A stretch of DNA of 62,182 nucleotides from IMG/VR virus record IMGVR_UViG_3300046516_000574, positions 1 through 62,182 of that record, one strand, 5' to 3'. A program made the translations under genes and the position numbers. Below are positions 48,318 to 55,652 of this stretch, one piece after another. The notes below the pieces were generated by a model. The model was given only the letters and a program-made list of their open reading frames with translations. It did not search any database and was not told the origin of the DNA. Position 1 is the stretch's first letter, and every line of letters begins with the position of its first letter. This DNA comes from a virus.

Positions 48318-49474
48318 GCCGCGTCCGCCTTCTCGGCGATCTCCCGCCACCGCTTCTCCGCCGACGAGGTCACGCGCGCGATCTCGTCGCTGCCAAGGAA
48401 ATCGAGCCACTCCTCAAGGGCGTGCGTCCCTTTCGTCGCTGCGGCGTCCCCTTCGGCCTGAACGCGCTCGTCCAAGGACGGCTTGCGCGTGCGCGTCGGG
48501 CGCGGCGCCGGTTCAGGCGCAGGGGTAACGGGAGCCGCTGGGCTGGGGGGCAATTCAGCGGCTCCCGCCCCATCTGACGTTTGCGTGGTGACGCCAGATT
48601 CCGTGATTTCTCCAGTTCGTGGGTCCACCTGAGAGATCGCCTTGAGCTTCTCGGCCAGCGTCTCGGGCTTCGGCCCCGGCGGGTGCTCCTCCGGGAAGAG
48701 CTGGTCGAGGGTCGATTCATTGTTCTTGAGCGCGCTTCGCATGCCGTTGAGATCGACAAGGTTCTCAAGGCTGATGTCATCGATATGGGCCACATCCAGT
48801 GCCTTCAGGAGACGCTCTGTCTGGACGCCCATCTTGTTGAAATAGGAGATTGCCGCATCCCGGCGCTCCACGAGCGTCTTTTGATCGCCTTTGACGACGC
48901 TTTCGACGGCTTCCAGCGCTCGCCGCCAAACCGGCTTGGGCACCGCCCCAAGAATGGCGTTGCGGCGGGCTACGGAGATCGCTGCGGCGCCTGCGATCTG
49001 CACCATATCGTCGTCAACGCTCTTGCGGCCACGCTTCAATTCGATGCGGCGCCGAGCGCGAGCCACGTAACCGACATTGCTTTCCAGATCGTGGAACACA
49101 CACTCGGCCTCGACAAACCTCTCGATCCGGTCTTCGAACGTGACGCGCGCCGCGCATCGGACATTCGTCCATGACGACATCACGATCTCTGCAAACCTGA
49201 TGCTCGGACCTCGGATTTGTTTGCCGCCACGGGGCACTGAATAGATGCATTCGGCTGCGGTCTGCTCGTCCATAGTGGCGAGGCTCACCATTACGTCGCG
49301 CGCCCGTGCAGGCGATCGCGGCCAATTGTGCGCCGCCGCGAGTTGCTGCTCGATCTCTGTTTTCGTCAGCGTGGCCGCGAGCGACATCGGCACAAGCTGG
49401 TTCTCAGGTTCCGGCAGCGGCGCCGGTCCAGAGATCACGGGCGTCTCTTCGTCTTGATAGCGGATGTCACTCAT
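48314..49474 (-). CDS. Candidate single-strand annealing protein
   Basis: The 386-residue product has a compact core at about residues 35-210 (WPRSPARARDVMVSLATMDE, VPRGGKQIRGPSIRFAEIVM, IAGAAAISVARRNAILGAVP). A disordered Pro/Thr tail and a C-terminal helical region follow. The RxxxxAxAISVARRNA helix and the GPSIR...E segment recall phage recombination mediators in the RecT/Erf sphere, but I cannot place the family from sequence alone. The operon supplies the main argument: three small genes away lies a YqaJ-type exonuclease, the usual partner of an annealing protein. Confidence 0.55.
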   Translation of the reverse strand: MSDIRYQDEETPVISGPAPLPEPENQLVPMSLAATLTKTEIEQQLAAAHNWPRSPARARDVMVSLATMDEQTAAECIYSVPRGGKQIRGPSIRFAEIVMSSWTNVRCAARVTFEDRIERFVEAECVFHDLESNVGYVARARRRIELKRGRKSVDDDMVQIAGAAAISVARRNAILGAVPKPVWRRALEAVESVVKGDQKTLVERRDAAISYFNKMGVQTERLLKALDVAHIDDISLENLVDLNGMRSALKNNESTLDQLFPEEHPPGPKPETLAEKLKAISQVDPRTGEITESGVTTQTSDGAGAAELPPSPAAPVTPAPEPAPRPTRTRKPSLDERVQAEGDAAATKGTHALEEWLDFLGSDEIARVTSSAEKRWREIAEKADAA

Positions 49475-49616
49475 CTGTCTTCTCCGGGGTTGTAGGAACG
49501 GTTGTAGGAACGTTCCTTCCGTAGAGCACTTCGCGGATGCGCTTCAGCGCCTCCTCGCCATCGTGCTCGTTGAGGATTTCGTGGATGGCGTCGAGCTTGG
49601 CTTGATGTTCACTCAT
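49467..49616 (-). CDS. 49-residue acidic protein
   Basis: ATG 49616 overlaps the upstream stop and the frame ends at 49467-49469, overlapping the next ATG by eight bases. The peptide has one amphipathic helix (AKLDAIHEILNDEHDGEEAL) and ends in VPTTVPTTPEKTDE. The VPTT pair comes from a 12-bp tandem duplication near 49490-49514. Tight overlap on both sides supports coding. Function unknown. Confidence 0.5.
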   Translation of the reverse strand: MSEHQAKLDAIHEILNEHDGEEALKRIREVLYGRNVPTTVPTTPEKTDE

Positions 49617-50073
49617 CTGTCTCTTCCTTCCAAATCAGGACGCCGGGCAGTTCGCGTAAGCCAAGTTGAATGCCTGTTCGAATAGCGTCGTCAACATGGC
49701 TGGCGCGAAAATACGCCTTCAGCCGATGGAACGGCAGCGCCTCGTAATCGGTGATCTTGTACACCCAGTTACCCGCTTCAGGTTCTTCCACCGGCTTGGA
49801 GACATTGCCCGTGTGCCTGCGGTAATACGCGATGACCCGGCGCATCCGCTTCGACAGGGGATCGAAGAAGGCGTTGTTCTGTCGGCCGCCACGGCTCTTG
49901 CGCCATGCGTCGCTGATGCGAACCAGCGCGATCTCGGCCGCCTCGACCATGACGGTGGCTGTATGCACCTTGGGGTCGTTGCGCCACTGGTTCGCGCGCT
50001 CGGCCACAAGCTCGACGTCGGCGAGCAAGTCCGCGTACTTCTCGACCAGAGCGGGAGAGGCCTGCACATTCAC
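49609..50073 (-). CDS. Hypothetical protein of the recombination operon
   Basis: The 154-residue product is helical at the N-terminus (ALVEKYADLLADVELVAERA) and has a basic central segment (WRKSRGGRQNNAFFDPLSKRM). Its C-terminal half carries WVYKITDYEALPFHRLKAYF. The ATG at 50073 overlaps the exonuclease stop (ATGA). The basic segment and operon context suggest a DNA-associated accessory protein. No family is recognised. Confidence 0.55.
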   Translation of the reverse strand: MNVQASPALVEKYADLLADVELVAERANQWRNDPKVHTATVMVEAAEIALVRISDAWRKSRGGRQNNAFFDPLSKRMRRVIAYYRRHTGNVSKPVEEPEAGNWVYKITDYEALPFHRLKAYFRASHVDDAIRTGIQLGLRELPGVLIWKEETDE

Positions 50074-51008
50074 GGCTTAACCTTGACAGCGCGGTATGAA
50101 GTGGCCTCGACATTATAGGCCTTGCGGCGCACGGTTTTCGCCTCGACCAGACGTCCATCCAGCAGCCGTCCCTTGGCGTAATTGCCGAGGATGCTGATGA
50201 TCTCGGCGTCGACTGGCTTGCGGGCCTTGGTCGCAGCGTTCCCGTCATCCTCGATGCGCTTCAGCCCTTCGCGCATGTCGAGCAGCGGGCCGATGCGCTC
50301 GTTGGCGGCGAGGTCGGTGACCCCGCCATTATCGTCGCGATAGATGTCCAACACGGTCGCGGCGTCCTTACCCCAGTCGATGTCATAGGGGTCTTTCTCG
50401 GCGACGCGGCGCCAGAAGTCCTGCGCCAGCAGGCGAAACTTATCCATCAGGGCAGGCATGAGCGGCACGTCGATGATCTCGACATCGAGCCCGCTATCGC
50501 CGATGGTGATCGCCGTCACCGCCGCCCAGTTGGCTTCCGCCATGGCCGCCTCGATGCTGACTTGAATGGCGATCCACATCGGCAGCGCCGTCTCGCCCGT
50601 GTCGCGGTCCTGCCATTGGCGGAAGGCCTGCTGGCCGACGCTCTTGACCTGAATAACGCCCGTCCCCTCGATATCAGGACGGAGCGCCATGAGGTCTGGC
50701 GTCGCGCCGATCCGCGCCTCGGGATCGCGGTAGTAGTTGAGATTGTGGTAGACCCCCCACTCAGGCCGTTCCTCTCCGATGATCTGCGGCGAGATCTTCT
50801 CGATGACGTCGCCCCGGCGGGCGAGCTTCGGATCGATCAGGCTCGGCTTGGTCACGAGACCGCTCTTCTGCGCCCACAATTGGTAGGCGGAAACATGGGG
50901 ATGGAGATCATCCCCAAAGAGCGCGGCTGCTGTCGATGCGGTCAGGTCTTCCTTGCGCCACTCTAGCCACGTCGTACGATCCGTGATCTCGCGCCGCTCA
51001 ATTGGCAT
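50070..51008 (-). CDS. YqaJ-type viral recombination exonuclease
   Basis: ATG 51008 is preferred because it starts the recognisable domain and overlaps the upstream stop by only 11 bases. The 312-residue product shows the PD-(D/E)xK nuclease layout: WRKEDLTASTAAALFG, ARRGDVIE (Glu70), GATPDLMA (Asp105) and GVIQVKSV (Gln120, Lys122). In lambda exonuclease the equivalent of Gln120 is Glu, so this copy carries a Q-x-K variant of the motif. Such nucleases resect double-stranded ends for annealing-based recombination. The C-terminal 120 residues are an extra helical region. Confidence 0.8.
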   Translation of the reverse strand: MPIERREITDRTTWLEWRKEDLTASTAAALFGDDLHPHVSAYQLWAQKSGLVTKPSLIDPKLARRGDVIEKISPQIIGEERPEWGVYHNLNYYRDPEARIGATPDLMALRPDIEGTGVIQVKSVGQQAFRQWQDRDTGETALPMWIAIQVSIEAAMAEANWAAVTAITIGDSGLDVEIIDVPLMPALMDKFRLLAQDFWRRVAEKDPYDIDWGKDAATVLDIYRDDNGGVTDLAANERIGPLLDMREGLKRIEDDGNAATKARKPVDAEIISILGNYAKGRLLDGRLVEAKTVRRKAYNVEATSYRAVKVKP

Positions 51009-51186
51009 CTTCGACCTCGGCCCTGAACGACGCCATCCGGTGCAGCAGCTCGCAGGCGACGCCGAGCCGCTCATAGCCGCGCTGCTCAACCAAGACGTAG
51101 GCCACCAACTCAGTGAACCGCTCGACGCCAATGGCGTCGACAATGTTGTCGACGAGTTCTTCCCAGTGCTTACGATCCAACGGCAT
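50998..51186 (-). CDS. Small protein, first gene of the leftward recombination operon
   Basis: ATG 51186 lies behind GAGGGGAGACGA. The 62-residue product is helical and acidic (HWEELVDNIVDAIGVERFTE, ERLGVACELLHRMASF). It is the promoter-proximal gene after a 226-base regulatory gap. It might be a regulator or an exonuclease cofactor, but nothing in the sequence decides this. Confidence 0.55.
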   Translation of the reverse strand: MPLDRKHWEELVDNIVDAIGVERFTELVAYVLVEQRGYERLGVACELLHRMASFRAEVEDAN

Positions 51187-51218
51187 TCGTCTCCCCTCTA
51201 TGTTTGAATAGCGCCCTT

Positions 51219-51251
51219 GGGGCGGGGTGAAGAGCGCCACCACCCCGCCCC
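51219..51251 (-). promoter_or_regulatory. Strong leader hairpin of the leftward operon
   Basis: A perfect 11-bp stem (GGGGCGGGGTG at 51219-51229, CACCCCGCCCC at 51241-51251) encloses an 11-base loop. Read leftward it lies in the 5' leader, between the candidate promoter at 51313-51342 and ATG 51186. No U-tract follows, so it looks like an attenuator or RNA-stabilising structure, not a simple terminator. Confidence 0.55.
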
Positions 51252-51312
51252 GTCTGATCAGGCCACACAGCGCCCCGAACGCCGCCTCCCGGCTTGCGGC
51301 CCGATGGCGATT

Positions 51313-51342
51313 CGTGTAGCAGCAGCAGAGACAGTCGGTCAA
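51313..51342 (-). promoter_or_regulatory. Candidate leftward promoter of the recombination operon
   Basis: Read leftward, TTGACC (51342-51337) is followed by 18 bases and TACACG (51318-51313) in the extended context GCTGCTAC. It shares the -35 sequence and the GCTGCTAC block with the candidate at 11624-11652. It lies within the 226-base divergent gap between 51186 and 51413, which contains no gene. Confidence 0.4.
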
Positions 51343-51354
51343 GAGGGGGCGGTT

Positions 51355-51370
51355 TGTACGGGAACGAACA
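51355..51370. promoter_or_regulatory. Candidate operator dyad
   Basis: TGTACG and CGAACA form an imperfect 16-bp dyad (5 of 6 pairs) in the divergent gap, 43 bases before the helix-turn-helix gene and next to the leftward promoter candidate. It is the right place and size for the binding site of that regulator. This is inferred from symmetry only. Confidence 0.3.
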
Positions 51371-51412
51371 TAGTTGACGCGACGCTGCAAAATATGAGAC
51401 AGAGTCCGCACG

Positions 51413-51637
51413 ATGCGACTTGATCAATATCTAGAAAAAAGCCAGACCCCGGTTGAGAAATTCGCCGAAGCCATTGGCGTTCATAGGACCAGCGTTTATC
51501 GATTTATGAAGGGGTTAGCGTTCCCCCGACCCGGCACGATCGAGCGGATCACCGAGGTGACCAAAGGCGCGGTGACAGCCAACGATTTCATCGCGGTTCT
51601 GCCATCCAGAGAACACCGACTCTCCGCTGTCGGCTGA
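51413..51637 (+). CDS. Small helix-turn-helix regulator (XRE/Cro-like)
   Basis: The 74-residue product is a single HTH domain: VEKFAEAIGVHRTSVYRFMK forms the helix-turn-recognition-helix, and PRPGTIERITEVTKGAVTAN provides the following helices. This layout is that of Cro/CI-type repressors, with no cleavage or dimerisation domain. It opens the rightward replication operon and faces the leftward recombination operon, so it likely controls the divergent promoters. No lysogeny genes are visible, so it need not be a lysogenic repressor. Confidence 0.8.
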   Translation: MRLDQYLEKSQTPVEKFAEAIGVHRTSVYRFMKGLAFPRPGTIERITEVTKGAVTANDFIAVLPSREHRLSAVG

Positions 51638-51641
51638 TCCC

Positions 51642-52121
51642 ATGATTGTCGTCGGCATCGATATCGGCGTGTCCGGGGCCATTGCGGTCCTTTCCGACGG
51701 CGCCCTTGTCGAAGTCCACGACATGCCCACCCTGAATGATGGTCCCGCGAGCCGCCGGGCCGTGAATGCGCCGCTGCTGGCCGAAATCCTCGCCAAGTCG
51801 CATGCCGACAAGGTCTTGATCGAATCGGTGAACGCACTGCCCACTGATGGGCGCGTTGGGGCGTTTGCCTTCGGCCGCTCCCGCGGCGTCTGCGAAGGCG
51901 TGTGCGCTGCGCTCGGCCTGCCGGTCGTCTTCATCACATCGCCCAGTTGGAAGCGGCTCCTCAATATTCCGCCGGGCAAGGACGGGACGAAGAACCTTGC
52001 GCGCAGCAAGGCGATAGCGCGCTGGCCCAATCGCGCTGACCTGTTCAAGCTGGCCAAGCATGACGGGAGGGCGGAGGCCTGCCTGATCGCTGTCGCCGGG
52101 ACCATGCTGGAGGCGCGATGA
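51642..52121 (+). CDS. RuvC-like Holliday junction resolvase
   Basis: The 159-residue product starts MIVVGIDIGVSGAIAVLSDG, with Asp7 as the first catalytic acid of an RNase H fold. Glu61 lies in KVLIESVNALP, and HDGRAEACLIA supplies Asp141 and Glu145. Their spacing and order match RuvC-family resolvases. It would cut branched DNA before packaging or during recombination. The gene lies between the regulator and the primase, and its stop overlaps the next ATG (ATGA). Confidence 0.8.
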   Translation: MIVVGIDIGVSGAIAVLSDGALVEVHDMPTLNDGPASRRAVNAPLLAEILAKSHADKVLIESVNALPTDGRVGAFAFGRSRGVCEGVCAALGLPVVFITSPSWKRLLNIPPGKDGTKNLARSKAIARWPNRADLFKLAKHDGRAEACLIAVAGTMLEAR

Positions 52122-52429
52122 CCGCCTTCGCAGAAATGAAGGGCAGCGACATTCTGACCCACGTCCGCGATGTCCTATTGAAGGCGGTGGCGGATAAGCG
52201 CTCTTTCATCGAACAATCAGCCGCGGTCGGCGGCGCCGTCGTCACCGATGACGACCTCGCGGAGGTTAACGCGATCGGCGCGGCGGCGGACATCGTCCAA
52301 TACGCGGTGACCGCTGGTCAGGAGGCGCTGTCAAAGGCGAGATCCCCGCCGGGGTGGGTCATGGGCATGGCGGCGCAAGCGCGCGTCGCCCTTAGCGCGC
52401 CAGTAGAAGGAGACGAGGCGGAGGGATAG
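52118..52429 (+). CDS. Hypothetical replication-operon protein
   Basis: The 103-residue product is helical (SDILTHVRDVLLKAVADKRS, EVNAIGAAADIVQYAVTAGQ) with a short C-terminal acidic tail. It is coupled to the resolvase by ATGA and ends three bases before the primase. It might be an accessory factor for either enzyme. No family is recognised. Confidence 0.55.
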   Translation: MTAFAEMKGSDILTHVRDVLLKAVADKRSFIEQSAAVGGAVVTDDDLAEVNAIGAAADIVQYAVTAGQEALSKARSPPGWVMGMAAQARVALSAPVEGDEAEG

Positions 52430-52432
52430 GCC

Positions 52433-53677
52433 ATGGCGACGAGTCAAATATGGACTGACTGGGTCGACCAAGCCCGCACCGCCGACTTCCTCGCCCTCGC
52501 CCACAAGCACGGCGCGCAGCACCTGAAGAAAACCGGCACCGCCGAATGGGTTGGGCCTTGTCCGCGTTGCGGCGGCAAGGATCGGTTCTCAATCAACGTC
52601 AAGAAACGGGTCTGCAACTGTCGGGGCTGCGGCCTTTCTGGCAGCACGATTGATTTTGTCGCGGGTGTGACCGGAAGCGCCTTTATCGAGGCCGTTGAAC
52701 GGATCAACGGCACGCCACGGCCCGACCGCTCACGCGACGAGACGCTGGAGCAGCGCAATTCGCGCCTCGCCACGAACGCCGCCCGCCTCGCGGAGCACCA
52801 GAAGCGCCGGGAAGAGGATTTAGCCGCCGAGGCGGCCAAGGCGCGACACACTGAACAGGCGATCTCCGCCATCCTCCACAAGGATCGGGCGGTATCGATT
52901 TGGGGGACGCACGCCGAGGCCTATCTCAAGGCGCGCGGCCTGACCCCTAACCCTAGGCTCGTCCAAGACATCCGCTACGTCCCCGACTTGGACTACTGGG
53001 GCGCAGGCGATAACGGGACGCGCTCCGTCGTCCACCTCGCCACCCTGCCAGCGATCGTCGCGGTCATCCGAAACTTCGCGCATGACATCATCGGCATCAG
53101 CCAAACCTATCTCGACCCGGTCGAACCGCGTAAATGGATTCCGACCGGATCGCCCAGCAATTCCCCCACGAAAATTAGGGGGGAAAAAAAGGGGGGAATG
53201 ATTCGCCTCGGGAAAACGAGCGACGTGCTGGCGTTGGGCGAAGGGTGGGCCAATTGCCTCGCGTGGCACCAACTCGGCGGGGGCCCGGAGAACGTCACCC
53301 TCGCCGCCGCGATCGACCTCGGCAACCTCGCTGGCGGCGCCACCGGCTCATGGGATCATCCGGTTCTCAAAGATGCCGACGGGTGCAGGATCAAGATAAA
53401 GAACGGCATCCCCGATATGAAGCACCCCGGCGTGATCCTGCCTGCGGAGTGGGGAATCAAGCAGATCATCCTCCTCGCCGACCTCGACAGCGAAACCTTT
53501 TCGACCGCCGCGGCGCTGCGCACCGCTGGCAACCGTTTCCGCGCCATGGGCATCGAGGTCGAGATCGCATGGCCCGATCGCGGCAAGGATTGGAACGATT
53601 GCCTGATCAAAGAGGAGACTGCGGGTGGCGACGCCGGAAATTCTAGAGCACCCGTATCGTACGATAGAGTCGTTTGA
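52433..53677 (+). CDS. DnaG-type primase with zinc ribbon and TOPRIM domain
   Basis: The 414-residue protein has a zinc-binding domain with CPRCGGKDRF (Cys43, Cys46) and CNCRGCG (Cys61/63, Cys66). A coiled linker (residues about 100-145) follows. The catalytic half shows the TOPRIM elements LALGEGWANCLAW (Glu near 270) and IILLADLDSETFS (the Asp-x-Asp pair). This is the layout of phage primases in the DnaG superfamily. The following helicase gene overlaps its end by 53 bases, giving an operon equivalent of a two-part primase-helicase. Confidence 0.85.
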   Translation: MATSQIWTDWVDQARTADFLALAHKHGAQHLKKTGTAEWVGPCPRCGGKDRFSINVKKRVCNCRGCGLSGSTIDFVAGVTGSAFIEAVERINGTPRPDRSRDETLEQRNSRLATNAARLAEHQKRREEDLAAEAAKARHTEQAISAILHKDRAVSIWGTHAEAYLKARGLTPNPRLVQDIRYVPDLDYWGAGDNGTRSVVHLATLPAIVAVIRNFAHDIIGISQTYLDPVEPRKWIPTGSPSNSPTKIRGEKKGGMIRLGKTSDVLALGEGWANCLAWHQLGGGPENVTLAAAIDLGNLAGGATGSWDHPVLKDADGCRIKIKNGIPDMKHPGVILPAEWGIKQIILLADLDSETFSTAAALRTAGNRFRAMGIEVEIAWPDRGKDWNDCLIKEETAGGDAGNSRAPVSYDRVV

Positions 53678-54938
53678 CGATTTCCTGAAGCGCACCGATT
53701 GGATTTGGACCCCGGCGATCAAAAGCCGCTTCGGGGCGATCGCGCTCGACCAGTTGGACGATCACGGCAAGCAGTTCGACTGGCTGGTCAGCGGCTGGCT
53801 GTCGAGCGGCGACCGCTCGGTGCTGGCGGGCGACAGCAAGGCGGGCAAGTCATTCTTCGCGCTGGAGTTGGCCCTGTGCATCGCATTCCGCCGCAACCTG
53901 TTCGGCCTCCCGACCAAAAATGGCGGCGTTGTCTATCAAGTCGGCGAGGGCCTGCTCGGCTTCAAAAAACGCTTGCGGGCGTGGCGCGCCTATTACGGCG
54001 CCGATTTCGCCCGCGAGGTGCCGTTCCGGCTGCTCCAAAGGGGGATCGATATTTACAGAGATTTTGACCAAGTCGACGCCTTGATCGAGGAGATTCAGGC
54101 CCACGCCGCCTCGTTCGATGGCCCCTTACGGCTGGTCGTGATCGACACGCTCGCCAAGGCCTCAGTCGGCGCCGACGAAAACGCCGTCAAGGACATGGGG
54201 GTGGTCATGAGGAACGTCGAGAGAATTAACGAGCGGACGGGCGCGCACGTCATGTTGGTGCATCACCTCACCAAGGCGGGCGTCGTGCGCGGTTCGACCT
54301 CCGTCTACGCGGGCGTCGATCAGGTGCTGATCCTGACCCGCGACGAGGCGACGAAGCTCCGCACTTTGACCATCGACAAGCAGAAGGACGACGAGGAGGG
54401 CGTCAGCCTCAGTTTCGAACTGGAGCGGGTCGAACTGGGCCACGACGAAGATGGCCGACAGGTGACCTCATGCGTGTGCATAGCGGTGAGCGAACGCGAC
54501 CGCGTGCGCCGCGAAGAGGAGCTGCGCGGCATGCGGATGAGCGTTGCGCTGGAGGTGTTCGTGAAGGCCTTCTTTGAGGCTGAGAAGCGCTACGGCATGC
54601 CGGTGCCTCCCCAGCTCGATGTGCCGCCGAATGTGCGCTCAGTGGCCGCATGGGACGACGTAAAGCGGGTCTACGGCGACATGGCGCCGACTGACGCTCT
54701 GACCCGCGAGGAACGCACGACCGAGGAGCAGGAGAAGGCGACGACGAAGCACTATGAGATGTTGAAGTCGCGCCTGCGCCGGTTGCGCGAGGAGGCGATC
54801 GCTCACAACATCCTGAAGTTCGACACGCTGGAGAACAAGCCGCTGTGCTGGTGGACGGGTCGACCGTTGAGGGCCTTCCCGCACACGCAGCCGCCGAAGA
54901 AAGAGGATATCGACCCGGCCTACGCGGTTGAGTTTTGA
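53625..54938 (+). CDS. RepA-like hexameric helicase (RecA-fold ATPase)
   Basis: A GTG start inside the primase gene gives a 437-residue protein. After an N-terminal segment the RecA fold is clear: VLAGDSKAGKSFFALELALC (Walker A, about residues 65-84), LVVIDTLAKASVG (Walker B), MLVHHLTKAGVVRGSTSVYA (motif 3) and LILTRDEATKLRTL. This is the AAA_25/RepA type found in phages and plasmids that load on the primed fork. The C-terminal 150 residues (SVALEVFVKAFFEAEKRYGM) form a helical/winged-helix extension. The gene end overlaps a convergent leftward gene by 19 bases. Confidence 0.8.
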   Translation: MATPEILEHPYRTIESFDDFLKRTDWIWTPAIKSRFGAIALDQLDDHGKQFDWLVSGWLSSGDRSVLAGDSKAGKSFFALELALCIAFRRNLFGLPTKNGGVVYQVGEGLLGFKKRLRAWRAYYGADFAREVPFRLLQRGIDIYRDFDQVDALIEEIQAHAASFDGPLRLVVIDTLAKASVGADENAVKDMGVVMRNVERINERTGAHVMLVHHLTKAGVVRGSTSVYAGVDQVLILTRDEATKLRTLTIDKQKDDEEGVSLSFELERVELGHDEDGRQVTSCVCIAVSERDRVRREEELRGMRMSVALEVFVKAFFEAEKRYGMPVPPQLDVPPNVRSVAAWDDVKRVYGDMAPTDALTREERTTEEQEKATTKHYEMLKSRLRRLREEAIAHNILKFDTLENKPLCWWTGRPLRAFPHTQPPKKEDIDPAYAVEF

Positions 54939-55561
54939 TCCCCCCCTATATCATCATCGACATCAAGCACGGCTTGGATGCTGGGGTTCGGAAGTATGGC
55001 CGTAGTCGCGACAGCCTTGGCTATCTCCCGCTGCACGACGGCAAACTCCTTTGTCAGCTCCTGCGATTCATAATCAATCCTAGTAGCGTATCTCTCAATT
55101 TCCCTGTTCAGGGTCGAGATTCTTATCTGCAATGCCATTGGTAGCGAACCGACATCCATGCTGTTATGGAGACTGTCCAACAAACCTTTCTTTGTCTTGA
55201 CAAGGCTTTTGATTTCGCCGGGGAGCTTGTTGGCTTTCAAGGCGAACGCTTCGCTGGTGCGCGCAATGCTGTAGCTCAAGCCGTGCGCCTTGACCCCAAT
55301 ATGGAACGGCTCTTTTTTCTCAGCCGCCCATAGCGGGCTGGATGCTGTGATGTTGATCTTGCCGCGCAGGATATTGCGATCTGTGTTGCGTGTATCTCGG
55401 CTCACGCGAGCAGGGAGAAACCCTGCCTTTTCGCCCCAATCGTCAAATTGGGCGAGCGTGATGACGGTTGAGCCCATCGGATCGGCGGGGAGCGGAAATT
55501 GAGCGATAAAAGCGCCTGTCTCTAACAGACCGGCCTTGCCTTTGCGCATCGTCACAAACAT
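54920..55561 (-). CDS. Hypothetical protein of the less GC-rich island
   Basis: ATG 55561 is preferred because AAGGAAAAC lies just upstream; ATG 55600 would add 13 residues. The 213-residue product has a beta N-terminal half (GLLETGAFIAQFPLPADPMG, ILRGKINITASSPLW) and a helical middle (IARTSEAFALKANKLPGEIK, LNREIERYATRIDYESQELT). It ends in an acidic tail. Codon use is visibly less GC-rich than the helicase next to it. No family is recognised. It is adjacent to the ParB-domain gene and may act with it. Confidence 0.55.
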   Translation of the reverse strand: MFVTMRKGKAGLLETGAFIAQFPLPADPMGSTVITLAQFDDWGEKAGFLPARVSRDTRNTDRNILRGKINITASSPLWAAEKKEPFHIGVKAHGLSYSIARTSEAFALKANKLPGEIKSLVKTKKGLLDSLHNSMDVGSLPMALQIRISTLNREIERYATRIDYESQELTKEFAVVQREIAKAVATTAILPNPSIQAVLDVDDDIGGDQNSTA

Positions 55562-55617
55562 GATAGGTTTTCCTTCTTCGTAGCGGCTCTCCAGAGCCAT
55601 TGCGTTGAACCTTGCGG

Positions 55618-55641
55618 CCTTCAGGATTTATTTTCTGAAGG
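55618..55641. promoter_or_regulatory. Symmetric hairpin between two leftward genes
   Basis: CCTTCAG (55618-55624) and CTGAAGG (55635-55641) pair perfectly around an A/T-rich 10-base loop. It lies in the 90-base gap after the ParB-domain gene. There is no U-tract on either side, so it could be an RNA processing site, a weak terminator or a protein-binding dyad. Confidence 0.3.
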
Positions 55642-55652
55642 TCGCTTGCTGT

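Noticed and set aside
51371-51402. Rightward sigma-70 promoter (TTGACG ... TATGAG) before the HTH gene
   Set aside because: The hexamers are only 13 bases apart, too close for a standard promoter, and no better -10 was seen at 16-18 bases.
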